64,000 nt of DNA, taken from the NCBI RefSeq assembly GCF_014898055.3, contig NW_026555331.1, forward strand, positions 96,308,684-96,372,683. Direction: 5' to 3'. Position 1 is the first letter of the stretch. Each line of letters opens with the position of its first letter. The notes beneath the pieces are model-generated. The model was given only the letters and a program-made list of their open reading frames with translations. It did no database searches and was not told the origin of the DNA. This document shows, piece by piece, positions 12,207-23,309 of this stretch. Source of the DNA: Talpa occidentalis (taxonomy: Eukaryota > Chordata > Mammalia > Eulipotyphla > Talpidae). The translations under genes and the position numbers were made by a program.

Positions 12207-14524
12207 CTGTATCATTGTACCAGCTTCCAAGGTTTGAACAATTCTGCAATGGCAAACTATCTATTATATTTAATTCTTTAAAAGAAAATTCAATTGGCTT
12301 ATGTGTGTAAAATACTCTTTTGAGACAGACCTGAAGATACAAGATGTAACTATTGCAAAAATATGTAAATAGTCCATAACTTAAGATTTTCCTCTTAAAG
12401 ATTTAGAGATTGACCTGCTCATGGATATATTCCATGTATTTGTTAAAGGAATGCTGTCTGTACCGTTCATTATAACTGTACTATAAAAACAGCAGGCATG
12501 AATACTATCAGTTGTTTAATGGCTGGGTATAACTGCTCAGAGCTATGTAATTGAGTAAAGTCACATGTGGTTATTAGCTGGCAAAACATTAAAAATCACT
12601 GATAGGATTATCCTTTCTAATAGCTGCAAACAATAACTACCAATTGATGGGTGTTTTTTTTACCAGGGAAGAATCTGCAATAATGACTCATTTGATTTTA
12701 CATTTGCTACTTCACAGTTTGTTCATATTTACTAATTATTTTGATTGATTCTTATAGAGTTTTGGAAAAATAACTTAGCAATTGTTTTTTGAATCTTAAC
12801 CTCCCCCCAGCCCCGGAAATCACCATTTAAAAAAAGCAAAATTGACAATTTAAGGATGCTGCAATTTCTATTAAATTTCTGATATTTGCAGAACACCTAT
12901 TTTTATCATGCCTGCCCTCTGAAGGGCAAGCCTTTTCCATTAAAAAAAATGTAACAAGTGCAGTAACTCTTCAAGATATTTGTCTGATGTAATTTCATTT
13001 GATTCATATGTAATTCAAGCAAACCGTATTCTTCATTATATGGCCTACCAAGAGGCTGAGTTCCTTTGGCCTAAAGAATGCACACAGCACTGTATGCTTT
13101 ATCAACTACTTTAAACCAAAGATTTATATCTTCAGGTAGGTTAAAGCATTTTCTCTTTACAATAAATGTATCTGAATTTAAACTATGGATATTGAAATAT
13201 TTACTATAACTGTTCTTACAAATCTTCACTTAAAAGTTTCTACCTATGACTCTAAATCTACCCTGACTTCATTAAAAGGTAAAGTTAACTCAGATCAGAT
13301 AAATAAAAAAATTCCTTAGGCAGAGCCAAACTAAAGCAAAATTTTGCAGAAAGTGATTTTTTCTTGGTTTCCCTCCAAAACATCCATCCTTCCTGCTCTA
13401 TATCCCCAAAGGTGTACTTAATCCAAATCCCATATAGTTGATTTCGATTTTGTTATGCAACTGCTTATAAAAATTTAGCCCAGAAAAGATCAAAGCCTCT
13501 TCCTTCTTTTGCCAAAGAAAGTCTGCATTGTTAACTTTGCGTTATTTGCAACAGAATAGCTCTCTTTTCCAGAGACCTTCTGTATCCTAAGTGAATTAAC
13601 CAGCTGTGTGGTTCTAATCACATTTCTCTCAGCTGCCACAACAAACAACCAGTGTTTGGAGATTAAGTCAAATTGAATTGAATAAAAACAAACTGAGAAT
13701 AGCTATACAGCAGGATTTCAAATGTGTATTTTCCCTTGGATCATTTATTAGCCTGTTATCAGAAAATGGACCAAAGACCAAAGTGCTTATTTCACTGGGA
13801 AGAAATGTGATGATTCAGTGAGTTCTTCCCTATAGAATCAATAGAAAGCAGATGTCTTATTTTTCCTCTCTGGCCATTGGTGCCTGTGTATGTACTGCAT
13901 GCAAGGCCAAGTACAGCATATCTTCATCTAAATCTGGAATTGTGTTATTATAGGAAGTCATGTATGAAGGGTAGTATTTGGCTCCTATTTGATTTTAACA
14001 CCAGGTAAATAGAATGCCTTGTATTTATCATACCTTTAAGCCAAAATAACCCTAACCCTGCCCTGATCTGTGCAGGGCAATGACAGCAGTCTAGACCTAG
14101 TGTCTTTAGCAAATATGGAAGTCTAAGCTATCCTTATGTTTCCATGGAGTACCTCATCTGGGTTAAATGAATTACTTCCCACTCTAACAAAACAGTGGCC
14201 TGAGATAATAATCTATAAAATAGGCTGTTTAAATCATAAAATGAGCAAAGCATGCCCTACTTGCTTTCTAGATTAAAGCTTTATCTTTGTTACTTTAAGC
14301 AATCAATTTGGGAAATTGCTACCTAAAACACATAAATGAAGTGATGTTTTATTACTACTATTAACTTTTACTTTCTCTAATTAAAAATTAAACCTTGTCA
14401 ATTGTACAAAAGAAAATTACAGTTAAGCACCTAAGAAAATAATGATCCGTAATTATAATGGCACCAGTAGTAAACAGGCATTATAAGTTAGTATTTAGAT
14501 AAGCTTTACAAAGACATTATATGT
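12207..14524. other. Long stretch with no recognised gene or repeat
   Basis: About 2.3 kb without obvious SINE, L1 or LTR sequence and without an open frame of note. It is one of the more repeat-poor parts of the window, so it is a reasonable place to look for conserved non-coding elements, but I see no specific motif to claim one. Confidence 0.45.
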
Positions 14525-14765
14525 TTATCTGGTCCTAAGGTCTGTGCGTTGCTGTTTCTTCTGCTAGAATGTTCTTCCCAGATCTGCACATGCCTGCCTC
14601 ATGCAGACTTCCTTCACAATGTCACCTCTGTAGAGGTCTTTCCTGACTAGTCTAGACACAGCAGCCTCACACAGTCATTCAGTCACCATCACATCACCCT
14701 ATCTTATCTTCCTCACAGTCCTTAGAGTACCTAAAGTCCATTTGCTTATGGTTGAAGTACGTTTC
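14525..14765 (+). mobile_element. L2 LINE 3' region
   Basis: Contains the L2 run 'gctagaatgttcttcccaga', then 'tgcctgcctcatgcagactt', 'aatgtcacctctgtagaggt' and 'ctttcctgactagtctagac', matching the L2 order 'tggaatgctcttccccag...aatgtcacctcctcagagagg...ccttccctgacc'. Ancient, diverged and truncated. Confidence 0.7.
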
Positions 14766-14984
14766 TTGCCACTTTTTTGTCAGCTGTTATCTCCAGATCT
14801 TCTAACATTAAATATCAGGCATCCTTTGTTTTTCAGGAAGCATTTCTTGGAACTGACCATACTGTGAACATTTTTTCATGTCAGGAAATGTTTTCCCAGA
14901 AAATCATGTGGGGGGTGATATATACAGCATCTATGTATGCATAGGTATGTCATAAATTATTTTGATCAATCATTCTAAAATTGC

Positions 14985-15270
14985 AGGACATTTTGGAGTT
15001 CTGCAGTCTTTCAGTAAGCTAATCATGCAGTGATAAACTTCTTGATGGCTACATTTGTGTGCACACAGAGATTATTTCCTTAGGAAAAAATTCCTAGAAG
15101 TAGGACGATTAAATTAAAGGATATGTGCTTTTTAAGGCCTTTGGCAATATGTATTAAATTATGCTGCAGGAATATGGAACGAATCATCAACACTCCCACT
15201 AACCATGCAGGAAAGTGTTCATTTACCACACCCTTGCCAATCTCAGAGCATGTCACTTAAAAATTCCTGA
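14985..15270 (-). mobile_element. Old L1/HAL1-like fragment, antisense
   Basis: The + strand has 'ttcctagaagtaggacgatt', 'ggcctttggcaatatgtatt' and 'cacacccttgccaatctcag', which recall a common antisense LINE segment ('tcctagaagtggaattactgggtcaaag...acacccttgccaac'). The subfamily cannot be set by eye. Confidence 0.4.
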
Positions 15271-16334
15271 CAGTGCTATTTTCAATATTAAAATTGAATT
15301 GAAATCACAGATATTTCAGTGCACCCTTGGATCATGTTAGCACTGAGGAAAAATGATCAGGCATAAGTCCATTATTGCTTTGTAAGGCCATCCATCAGAC
15401 ACGCCTTGAATTGAGACTCTTCCCATTATCAACTGGGCTTTTCTTGATTTTATACAACTTTATTAGCTGAAAAAGTGAAGCTGAATTTAACTGTCTCCAA
15501 ATGGCTGTTTTAAACTTTAAATATTATCCAATGCCATAAATGTATGTATATACCCACAGTCCATTAATGTTCTAAATATAGATATTTTTATTTACATCTA
15601 AAAATCACAAAAGAAGAAAAAAAATTTTGGGCCAGAGACCAATGTGGTTTGGCTAGAGCATTTGGAATTAATGCTAAATATCTAAAACTCTACATAAAAA
15701 TTTCAGAAACACTAAAAATCTTTAAACTACTATTCATTGATTTAATGAGAAACAATTTCATGTCCTGACAGACCTGGGCAGAAATAGAATGGAATAGACT
15801 AAATGAGTGTCCAGAGTGTTGCTTGTACAGATCGTCCTCATCTGATGATGAGGCTAAGTCCTGATAAACTCATTGGTTGAAAATATCATTTAACTGCCGC
15901 TTATATATGGAATATAGAGAAATAAAATGAAGGGTCAGACAAAGCCAAACCAATAGCAAATCCTAAAAATCTGAGTGTAAAATCAAGGCTACCAGAGGGA
16001 GAATGTGTGTGGTTGGGGAGGGGGGTGGGAACAGCACAGAATGAGGGGGCACAATGGAATATAGTGGAGAACTATGGGTATGTTGGTGGTAGTGTTGTGT
16101 GGTAACACACACCTAAAGGGGGTGATCCTATAACTCTAAACCATATGCAATGTTGAAAACTGTTATCTTAATTAAATATATATATATATATTAAGCCAAA
16201 TATGCATTTAATACAACTAAGTGAACAAACATTAGATTAGCCCAGCTCTGAACACTTATATTTGCCAACAGTTGGACATCACCTACCAGAGATCCTGTTT
16301 CATAATAAAGTGCTGAATATCTCATGTCATTTAT
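15271..16334. other. No recognised gene; possible unassigned repeat at 15890-16195
   Basis: Mostly AT-rich. The interval 15890-16195 has a G-rich stretch ('ggttggggaggggggtggga') followed by an AT tail and a (TA)n run at 16176-16191. That layout resembles the 3' end of an old LINE, but I cannot name it. Confidence 0.35.
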
Positions 16335-16569
16335 TGAATTCTGCACCGAAAGTGAAGAACAGCCTGTAGAGTATGTTGTTCACCCTTGTGCTTGAGTGGC
16401 TGGGAGCTGCGGCTTGCTACCCTACATCAGGAAGATATCGACTGCACAGACCTAGCCCAGGAAAAGATCAAAACGCAAAAATTCACAGTATCGCTTTTAC
16501 ACCATTGCAAAATAAAAATAAATAAATAAAGTAGGGTGAACCATCATAAACTGGGACCATCTGTAATCT
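16335..16569 (+). mobile_element. Tigger-type DNA transposon fragment
   Basis: Carries 'gaagaacagcctgtagagta', 'gagctgcggcttgctaccct', 'cttttacaccattgcaaaat' and 'gaaccatcataaactgggac' then 'catctgtaa'. This order matches a known mammalian Tigger-like MITE end ('cgctttcacaccattgtaaag...cgaaccatcgtaagtcggggaccatctgta'). The other end is missing. Confidence 0.55.
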
Positions 16570-17547
16570 ATTGACTTGGTTTAACAAAAAGTATCCCTGA
16601 GAAAATATGCTGAGCACTGACACGGTATAAAACCTGCACCTGGAGGATGCCAAGAAATGTCACAATTGAAACCTGAACCTGAATATTTTGTTAACTACTC
16701 AAAATAAATACTAGGCAAAAAAATAAATAAATAAAATAGGTTCAAGGCAAGCAAAATGAGTGATCCTAAAGTAGTCCACAGAGTTTGTTTCTTGGAAGGT
16801 GTAAGCACAGAGCTGTATAGGACTGCCCTGGCAGGCATAACTTGAAGGAGCTGTGTGTGGTAATAAGCAAAATGACAGGAGAATAAAGGATCCAAATAGG
16901 AAATGTGGAAGGAGTATTTGTTCACGAAGTGGATGGCAGGTCAGTGGGTGTGAGGAAACCCAGAGAGGGCAGGGGAAATTTGGTACAGGTAGACCCTATG
17001 GATTTTTAGCTACTATGATGAGCAAGCTTTTTGACAAGTTTATTCATTGAGAAGAATCAGAGGGTTACAGTAATACTGTTTGTCTTATAGTTCAATATCT
17101 TTGGGTAGAAGGTAATGTATCAGAGTTAAACTGTGTCAATTCTTTAGTTTGATGGCAGACAATGAAAATCTTACCAGGCCCATCTGCCTTCAAAAATGGT
17201 CCAGATTTATAACTTGTCATTTCAGACTTCCCATATAGGTGCCAAACAGCCTTTTCAATTTTTGTGCCTTCAAACAAGACAGGTAGCATGGCAATTGTCT
17301 GCTTTACCTTGTTCCCTTTACCTTCACTCTTAATCTGGAATGTGTTCCTTTTTAAATGTTTCAAAATTTCCCCTCTTTTAACTTAACACCTAATCATAAA
17401 ATGTTATAAAGTTAATGATTACACATTGCTCTACTAACTAAAGACATCTATTAAATTGCTCGATATTTACTTTTAGCCTTTTCCCATGCTTTTTGTTGTA
17501 AGCTTACCAAATATAAACTTTGTATATGTCAAATACAATAAAAATGG
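16570..17547. other. No recognised feature
   Basis: AT-rich sequence. Frames of 65-90 codons occur on both strands (for example 17092-17364, minus) but none resembles a known protein. Confidence 0.45.
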
Positions 17548-17830
17548 TATTTGTTAAATGCTTACTCTGAGCCAAGGACTACTTTAAGCATACACGCACA
17601 CACACACACACACATTTGTATATACTAACATATTATATATATATTTATAAGCTTATGTGTGTATATTCATATATAAAAATTAACTGTCTTCACAAGAACC
17701 ATATGTGGTATCTGCATTTTTATTCCCCTTCACAGGTGAAGAAAATGACCCAGAGAGGTTATAACACTAGCCAAAGGCATACAACTAATAAGTGGGGGAT
17801 TTGAAAACTGACCATCTGGTTCTAGATAAG
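17548..17830 (-). mobile_element. Antisense MIR containing a CA/TA microsatellite
   Basis: The + strand reads 'aaatgcttactctgagccaa', then a (CA)n run with adjoining TA-rich sequence, then 'gtgaagaaaatgacccagag', 'aggttataacactagccaaa' and 'taagtgggggatttgaaaac'. This is the reverse complement of MIR in correct order, split by the microsatellite. Confidence 0.7.
17592..17644. repeat. (CA)n / (TA)-rich microsatellite
   Basis: A run of about ten CA units, then a short spacer and a TATATATATA-like run. It lies inside the antisense MIR, where the consensus has the segment joining 'ttctaagcgc' and 'ttaactcatt'. Confidence 0.85.
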
Positions 17831-17849
17831 TGTTTTCTGAGAGACTCAA

Positions 17850-18110
17850 AATATTTAAGTACAAGCAAAATGATCCATCATGTTGATTTACCATAATTTA
17901 CTTAATCATTCTCCTGATATTGACATTTAATTTGGATGTATTTATTTCATATAATATGGCACTGTAATTATCATTTTGGTGCCTGAGACTTTTTAAGAGA
18001 AAGCAATAACCCAAGTAAACTATTGAGTTAAAAGATGTGATTATTTGAAAGCCTATGATTCATATTACCAAATTGTTTTTCAAGAGAGTTTTAAAAACCA
18101 TCGTTCCAAA
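17850..18110 (-). mobile_element. Old L1-like antisense fragment
   Basis: 'taatttacttaatcattctc', 'tgatattgacatttaatttg' and 'accaaattgtttttcaagag' recall the same class of antisense LINE sequence as at 14985-15270. Low-confidence family call. Confidence 0.35.
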
Positions 18111-18257
18111 AGCAGTCACTAAAATATACTTTGGTGACCACATATTACTAACATGGAAAAGTATTTTAAATTCTAATGGCTAAGTTATGAGTAATAACTA
18201 ATCAGTTTAGCAAATTGGCAGCGTATAAAGTCAACACGCATCAATCAGTTGCATTCC

Positions 18258-18955
18258 CAAATCAAAACTACCATGAGAAACCATCTTACACCAGTGAGAA
18301 TGGCACATATTAAAAAAACTAGCAACAACAAATGTTGGTGAGGTTGTGGAGAAAAAGGAACTCTCCTGCACTGTTGGTGGGAGTGCAAACTGGTCCAACC
18401 ACTATGGAGAGCTGTGTGGAGATTTCTGGACCTACTAAACATAGAGTTTCCATATGATCCAGCAATTCCACTCCTAGGTATTTACCCAAAGGACACAGAA
18501 ACATCAATTCCAAAGAGCACCTGCACCCCTATGTTTATAGCAGCACAATTTACAATAGCTAAGCTTTGGAAACAACCCAAATGCCCAAAAATAGATGACT
18601 GGATCAAGAAGATGTGGTAAATATACACCATGGAATATTACTCAGCATTCAAAAAAGATAAACGCATGCAATTTGCAGCAACATGGATGGTGCTGGAAGG
18701 GATCATGCTCAGCGAAATAAACCAGAAAGAAAAAGAAAAATACCGGATGGTCTCACTCATAACAGGAATCTAGAAAACTTAAATAAGGAACCAGGAAAAT
18801 GAATAACTATAAGAAAGTGAAAATCAAAATCAACAAAAAACTATGAACCAGAGACACTCTATGGGGGGTAGGGGCGGAGAGGGGGAGGGATTGGGGTCAA
18901 GATAAGGGGGTTGCAATAGTATGGGGAATATAAAAATAAAATTTATTTAAAAAAA
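18258..18955 (+). mobile_element. Young 5'-truncated L1 with 15-bp TSD
   Basis: A 3' end of L1 inserted into an older L1. The target duplication 'aatcagttgcattcc' is exact: 18243-18257 on the left, 18956-18970 on the right after the A-rich tail. The ORF2 C-terminal frame is open at 18414-18620 ('[14 protein letters not shown]', '[12 protein letters not shown]') and then meets a stop where the sister copies have TAC ('tggtaa'). The 3' UTR holds a G-rich tract near 18864-18900. TSD and A-tail are the hallmarks of target-primed reverse transcription. Confidence 0.95.
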
Positions 18956-18970
18956 AATCAGTTGCATTCC

Positions 18971-19915
18971 TATGTACAATGAGATAGAAGAAATTAAGTG
19001 ATTCCATTTATAATCACACCAAAAAGAAAATACCTAGGAGTAAAACTAATAAAGGAGCTGAGAAATTTATACAAAGAACTACAGACATTGTTGAAAGAAA
19101 TACAAAACACAAAGAAATGGAAAATATTCCCTGTTCCTACAATGGAAGAGTCAACACTGTTAAAATGGTCATCCTACCCAAAGCAATATACAAATTTAAT
19201 ACAATTCTGATAAAATATAAACAGTTTTCAAAGAACTGGAATAAACAGTACTGAAATTCACATGGAATTACAAAAGACCCCAAACAGCAAAAGCAATCCT
19301 GACAAAAAGGAAAATGGAGGTATTATACTTCCAGACCTCAAATTATATTATAAAGCAGTGATAATCAAAATAGTCTGTGTACTGGAATAAAAATAGACAC
19401 ACACCAATGGAATAGATCTGACAGTCCACAACTATATTGCCAGTTAATCTATGACAAAGGAGCCAAGAACATACACTGGAACAAGGATAGTCTCTTCAAT
19501 AAATGGTATTGGAAAAATTTAATAGCTGCATGCAAAAGAATGAAACTAGACCACTATTTTACACCACACACACAAATCATTGCAAAATGGATAAAAAGAT
19601 TTGGATCTAACACTCAAAACCATAAACTACATAGGAGAAAACATAGGCAAAACTTTTCATGATGGAAGCTTTAGTGATGTCTTTAGGGATTCATCTCCAA
19701 TAGCAAGGAAAACAAAAGTGAACATAAACAGCTGGGACTGCATCAAACTGAAAAGCTTCTGCACAGTGGAAGAAACCATAACTAAAAGAAAAAGATACCC
19801 TACTAGATACAAAGATATACAAAGATACAGAACTCTACCAAAAAAAAGGTAAAAAAAAAAAAAAGAACTCTACAAAAACAAGTAACCCAATGAAAAGATG
19901 GACAGAAAAAAACAA
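18971..19915 (+). mobile_element. Older L1 ORF2 interior, interrupted
   Basis: Together with 18185-18257 this forms one L1 ORF2 segment that the young L1 at 18258-18955 split. It reads collinearly with L1 ORF2 after the RT core: 'caaaaagaaaatacctagga', 'caaagaactacagacattgt', 'atggaaaatattccctgttc', 'acaaaagaccccaaacagca' and 'atcaaactgaaaagcttctg'. Frame breaks are frequent, so no protein is made. Ends in A-rich sequence at about 19850-19915. Confidence 0.88.
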
Positions 19916-19972
19916 TTTTTTTCTTTGCTATTTTTCAATTGCCACTTCTTTCACTTCCTTTAATTTTTTATT

Positions 19973-20231
19973 ATTTTTTTAAAGATTCATTATTTATGCA
20001 TACAAGAGCTGGGGTATAGGCCAGAGGTTTGGGGGTTGAGGGAATTCACCAGAGACAGAGTGGGGAACAGAACAGCAGATTGACCAAAGTACACTGCTGA
20101 AGAGAGCAGCAGCTGAGTCAGGAGATGTCTGCTGCGCCATGTGGGTGGCTCCCTGACGGGCTGGGGATTGAACTTTTGCTACAGAGGTTTCGGATAGCTT
20201 CACAGGTTGTGTCTTAACCCCTTGCGCCACT
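19973..20231 (-). mobile_element. tRNA-derived SINE, older type, 5' end clipped
   Basis: Antisense copy. The tail is 'tttaaagattcattatttat' and the body 'ggaattcaccagagacagag' and 'gaccaaagtacactgctgaa'. The head is present down to 'ttaaccccttgcgccac', but the outermost GGGGCCTCCCTGG is absent. Box B is degraded ('gggattgaac'). Confidence 0.88.
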
Positions 20232-20683
20232 CTCTTTAAATCTATGAAATCCTTACTTCTTCAGAGACTTATCAATAACCATTTATATCTTCTTTTAATT
20301 TAAAAAAAATAAGTATTCTTTAATTCTCACTCTATCTCTAACCATGTTATTGATTTGGTAGTATACTGGAGAATGATCAAAATATAAGAAAAATATATTT
20401 TCTGTAAATATTTAACCAGTTAACACCAGGAGTCTTAGTCATGTCCTAGTCATGTCTCTATTGTATACTGAGAGCTCACAAAAGAGCCTTACAAAATCCA
20501 GGCACACATAAATGCTCATTACATTTGATGGTTTTATGCCAATGGCCATGATTTGAAGAAACACACTGAAGTCACTAACACCAAAGAGTTGTTGGTTACA
20601 ATGCTGATCAATGATGTATTAAATGTCAACAGATTTGACTTTACCATTTCTTGTAAGAAGTAATGGAAGATGTCTTTTCTTTC
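20232..20683. other. No recognised feature
   Basis: AT-rich sequence between two SINEs. No repeat or exon recognised. Confidence 0.4.
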
Positions 20684-20696
20684 AAGAGAAAGTGGA

Positions 20697-20974
20697 GGGG
20701 CCTCCCCGGTGGCGCAGCGGTTGAGCGCTGGGTTGTGAAGCTGCCCGCAGCCTCTGCAGCGCCAGTTCGATCCCCGGCCACCGGGTGAGGGTCCCACATG
20801 GCGCGCAGACCTCGCCTGCCGCCCGCTGCTCCCCTCAACAGTGTACTTCGGTCCTTCTGCCTGCTCTGCTCCCCGCTCTGGCTCTGGTGAATTCTCTCAC
20901 CCTCCCGCGCTTCTGACTATACCCAGTGCTTGTACGTATCAATCAATCAATCAATCAATAAATCTTTAAAAAAA
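20697..20974 (+). mobile_element. tRNA-derived SINE, younger type, well preserved
   Basis: Near-consensus copy. The head has box A in 'tggcgcagcggttgagcgc' and box B 'gttcgatccc'. The body has 'cgcgcagacctcgcctgccg', 'gtgtacttcggtccttctgc' and 'ctctggctctggtgaattct'. The tail is (AATC)n then 'aataaatctttaaaaa'. Flanks 'aagagaaagtgga' (20684-20696) and 'aagagaatatgga' (20975-20987) form an imperfect TSD. Both Pol III promoter boxes look intact, so this copy could be transcribable. It is not a tRNA gene: no cloverleaf 3' arm or terminator follows the head. Confidence 0.93.
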
Positions 20975-21045
20975 AAGAGAATATGGAACAAGAGCTGGAG
21001 ATGGCCTAATGGGCTAAGGTAGAAGATTATGGTGCTTTGGTGGTG

Positions 21046-21347
21046 GCTAATGTGTCCAGTTTAAAAGTTGTATTATGGGCCTCCCCTGGTGGTGCAGCAG
21101 TTGAGCGCTGAGCTGCGACTTCTGCAGCGCCAGTTCGTTCCCTGGCCGCTGGTGAAGGTCCCAAAAAAAAAAAAAAAGCAATATTTATTATTTAATAATA
21201 TGGCATATTTTCATAGGTTTGACTCTGAAGAAATTAGACCATATTTGAAAACTTTTGAGAAATGATAGAATCAGTTTATGACTACTTTGAAGGTGCAATG
21301 TCCTGCATATATAAATTCTAAAATATTTGTTATAGAATTTTATTAAA
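21046..21347 (+). repeat. ~305-bp duplication, copy 1
   Basis: Recurs almost base for base at 21734-22043. Starts at 'gctaatgtgtccag' and ends at 'tttattaaa'. The only differences I see are in the length and start of the internal poly-A ('ggtcccaaaa' here, 'ggtcccacaaaa' in copy 2). It includes a short SINE head (21077-21175). Confidence 0.95.
21077..21175 (+). mobile_element. Head-only SINE with direct poly-A
   Basis: Only the tRNA-like head is present: 'gggcctcccctggtggtgca', 'gttgagcgctgagctgcg', 'gcgccagttcgttccctgg', 'gctggtgaaggtccc', followed directly by a ~15-A run. The usual body and AATAAAT tail are absent. Box B reads 'agttcgttccc', one change from the SINE consensus. Confidence 0.85.
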
Positions 21348-21733
21348 CACTTCTTTGCTACACAATAAGTTAATGAAAAGCAAACTGAAAATAAATGAGA
21401 CCATAACTCTTATCCATTATACCTCATGTTTTTTTCTTTTTCCTTACAAAAACATCAAACTATTCCTTGAGGTATTTTATTTTAACTCTTAAAAATAGTT
21501 TTATTTTTTATTAAGGCAGCATTAGTTTAAAAAACTGTACATAGTTTTATAATTTTTGGTATACAACACATAGATGTGTTTAATAACAGTTTAAGTCATG
21601 GTGACTTCAACATTCATGCAAAAAAGGGGCAAACTTACAAAATAAGTCATTACTTGTAATGAAACATCAAACATGCTTAATATTGATCCGTTTTCACAAT
21701 AATCTATTTCAAATACCAAAGAATTATAAATGA
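21348..21733. other. Unique spacer between the duplicated blocks
   Basis: AT-rich sequence present once in the window, lying between the two copies of the ~305-bp duplication. No gene or repeat recognised. Confidence 0.5.
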
Positions 21734-22043
21734 GCTAATGTGTCCAGTTTAAAAGTTGTATTATGGGCCTCCCCTGGTGGTGCAGCAGTTGAGCGCTGAG
21801 CTGCGACTTCTGCAGCGCCAGTTCGTTCCCTGGCCGCTGGTGAAGGTCCCACAAAAAAAAAAAAAAAAAAAAGCAATATTTATTATTTAATAATATGGCA
21901 TATTTTCATAGGTTTGACTCTGAAGAAATTAGACCATATTTGAAAACTTTTGAGAAATGATAGAATCAGTTTATGACTACTTTGAAGGTGCAATGTCCTG
22001 CATATATAAATTCTAAAATATTTGTTATAGAATTTTATTAAAA
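21734..22043 (+). repeat. ~305-bp duplication, copy 2
   Basis: Second copy of 21046-21347, in direct orientation, offset by about 688 bp. Sequence identity is essentially complete outside the poly-A run. Both flanks differ from those of copy 1, so only this block is duplicated and not the spacer. Confidence 0.95.
21765..21873 (+). mobile_element. Head-only SINE with direct poly-A, second copy
   Basis: Same insertion as at 21077-21175, carried along in the duplication. Its poly-A is about 20 nt and preceded by 'cccac'. Confidence 0.85.
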
Positions 22044-22054
22044 ACTCATATACA

Positions 22055-22321
22055 GGGACTCCCTGGTGGTGCAGCGGTTGAATGCTGGGTTGTGAAGCTG
22101 CCCTCAGCCTTTGCAGTGCCGGTTCGATCCCCAGCCGCTGGGCGAGGGTCTCACGGCGCGCAGACCTCTCCTGCCGCCCACTGCTCCCCTCAGCAGTGTA
22201 CTTCGGTCCTTCTGCCTGTTCTGCTCCCTGCTCTGGCTCTGGTGAACTCTCTCACCCTCCCATGCTTCTGACTATACGAAGTGCTAGTATAAATAAATAA
22301 ATAAATCTAAAAAAAAAAAAC
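22055..22321 (+). mobile_element. tRNA-derived SINE, younger type
   Basis: Full-length copy with box A region 'tggtggtgcagcggttgaa' and box B 'ggttcgatcccc'. The body is of the 'cgcgcagacctctcctgccg' / 'gtgtacttcggtccttctgc' type and the tail 'aaataaataaataaatctaa' with poly-A. A 10-bp TSD 'ctcatataca' is exact (22045-22054 and 22322-22331). It inserted just downstream of duplication copy 2. Confidence 0.95.
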
Positions 22322-22514
22322 CTCATATACATAAGAAACTTCTAATCAATAATTTTAGCCCATAAGTATCTCTACGTGTTTTTCTCCAAACTTTCCACAC
22401 AAATTCTTTTATTGCAAAGAATCATGCCAGGCAGAATATTTTGTCAACAGTGGATTAATAATTTTGGGTAAGCAAATGAAGGAAAGCAAAATATACACTT
22501 TTAACTCCTACATA

Positions 22515-22858
22515 AAAACAAACAACAAAGTTCTCCAATGTCCACTTTCACCACTACTATTCAGTATAGTATTTATTGGAAGCCCTAACTAAAGCAATTA
22601 AGCAAGAAGATAAAACGAATCCATTTTGGGAAAGTAGTAGTAAAACTATGTATTTGCAGATGACATGAAAATATTCATTGGAAACTCTAAAGACTCCACT
22701 AAAAACTAGCTGAAACAGTAAAGCATTATAGCAAAGTGACTGGTTATAAAATAAATTTACAAAAATCAGCCGTGTTCCTATATGGAAACAATGAGCTAGA
22801 AGAGAAAAAAACAAGAAAACAATCCGATTTACAAATCCATTAAAAGGAATTAAATATT
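22515..22858 (+). mobile_element. L1 ORF2 reverse-transcriptase region fragment
   Basis: Collinear with the L1 RT domain. 'caatgtccactttcaccact' precedes 'agtatagtatttattggaag', and the catalytic motif region 'tatttgcagatgacatg' still reads F-A-D-D. It continues with 'ctctaaagactccactaaaa' and 'tttacaaaaatcagccgtg'. Stops and frameshifts break the frame. A SINE at 22859 follows at the right end. Confidence 0.85.
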
Positions 22859-23133
22859 GGGGCCTCCCTGGTGGTGCAAGGTTTAAGACAAAACCTATGA
22901 AGCCATCCGCAGCCACTGTAGCATGATTTCAATCCCCTGCCGGTCAGGGAGCTACCCACATGGTGCAGCAGCCTTCTCCTGTCTCACCCGCTGCTCCCCT
23001 TAGCAGTGTATTTCAGTCAGTCTGCCTGTTTCGTTCCCCACTCTGTCTCTGGTGAATCTTCTCACCACTCCCCCCAAACCTCCAGCATGTACCTCAGATC
23101 TTGTATGCATAAATGAATAAATCTTTAAAAAAA
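22859..23133 (+). mobile_element. tRNA-derived SINE, older type
   Basis: Starts 'ggggcctccctggtggtgca' with a diverged box A and box B ('atttcaatcccc'). The body has 'gtgtatttcagtcagtctgc' and 'ccactctgtctctggtgaat'; the tail is 'gcataaatgaataaatcttt' plus poly-A. It sits at the end of the L1 RT fragment. TSD not clear. Confidence 0.9.
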
Positions 23134-23309
23134 ATAGAATATATTTGTATAAAAAGCCTTCAAATGAGTACATGTGAAAGAACACACTGCATATAGCCCC
23201 AGGTCCTATCTATAACTGAAGTAGATGAACCAATGGCTTAGCATTTCAGAGCATTTCCATGCATTGTCCTAGCCCTATTACCCATTTTTCTCATAACCAT
23301 CATTATCCT

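Noticed and set aside
20697..20790. Candidate tRNA gene from intact boxes A and B
   Set aside because: The boxes belong to a SINE head. No acceptor-stem pairing or T-run terminator follows; the SINE body and AATAAAT tail do.
22557..22916. 119-codon minus-strand frame
   Set aside because: Reverse strand of an L1 RT fragment plus the start of a SINE; not a gene.
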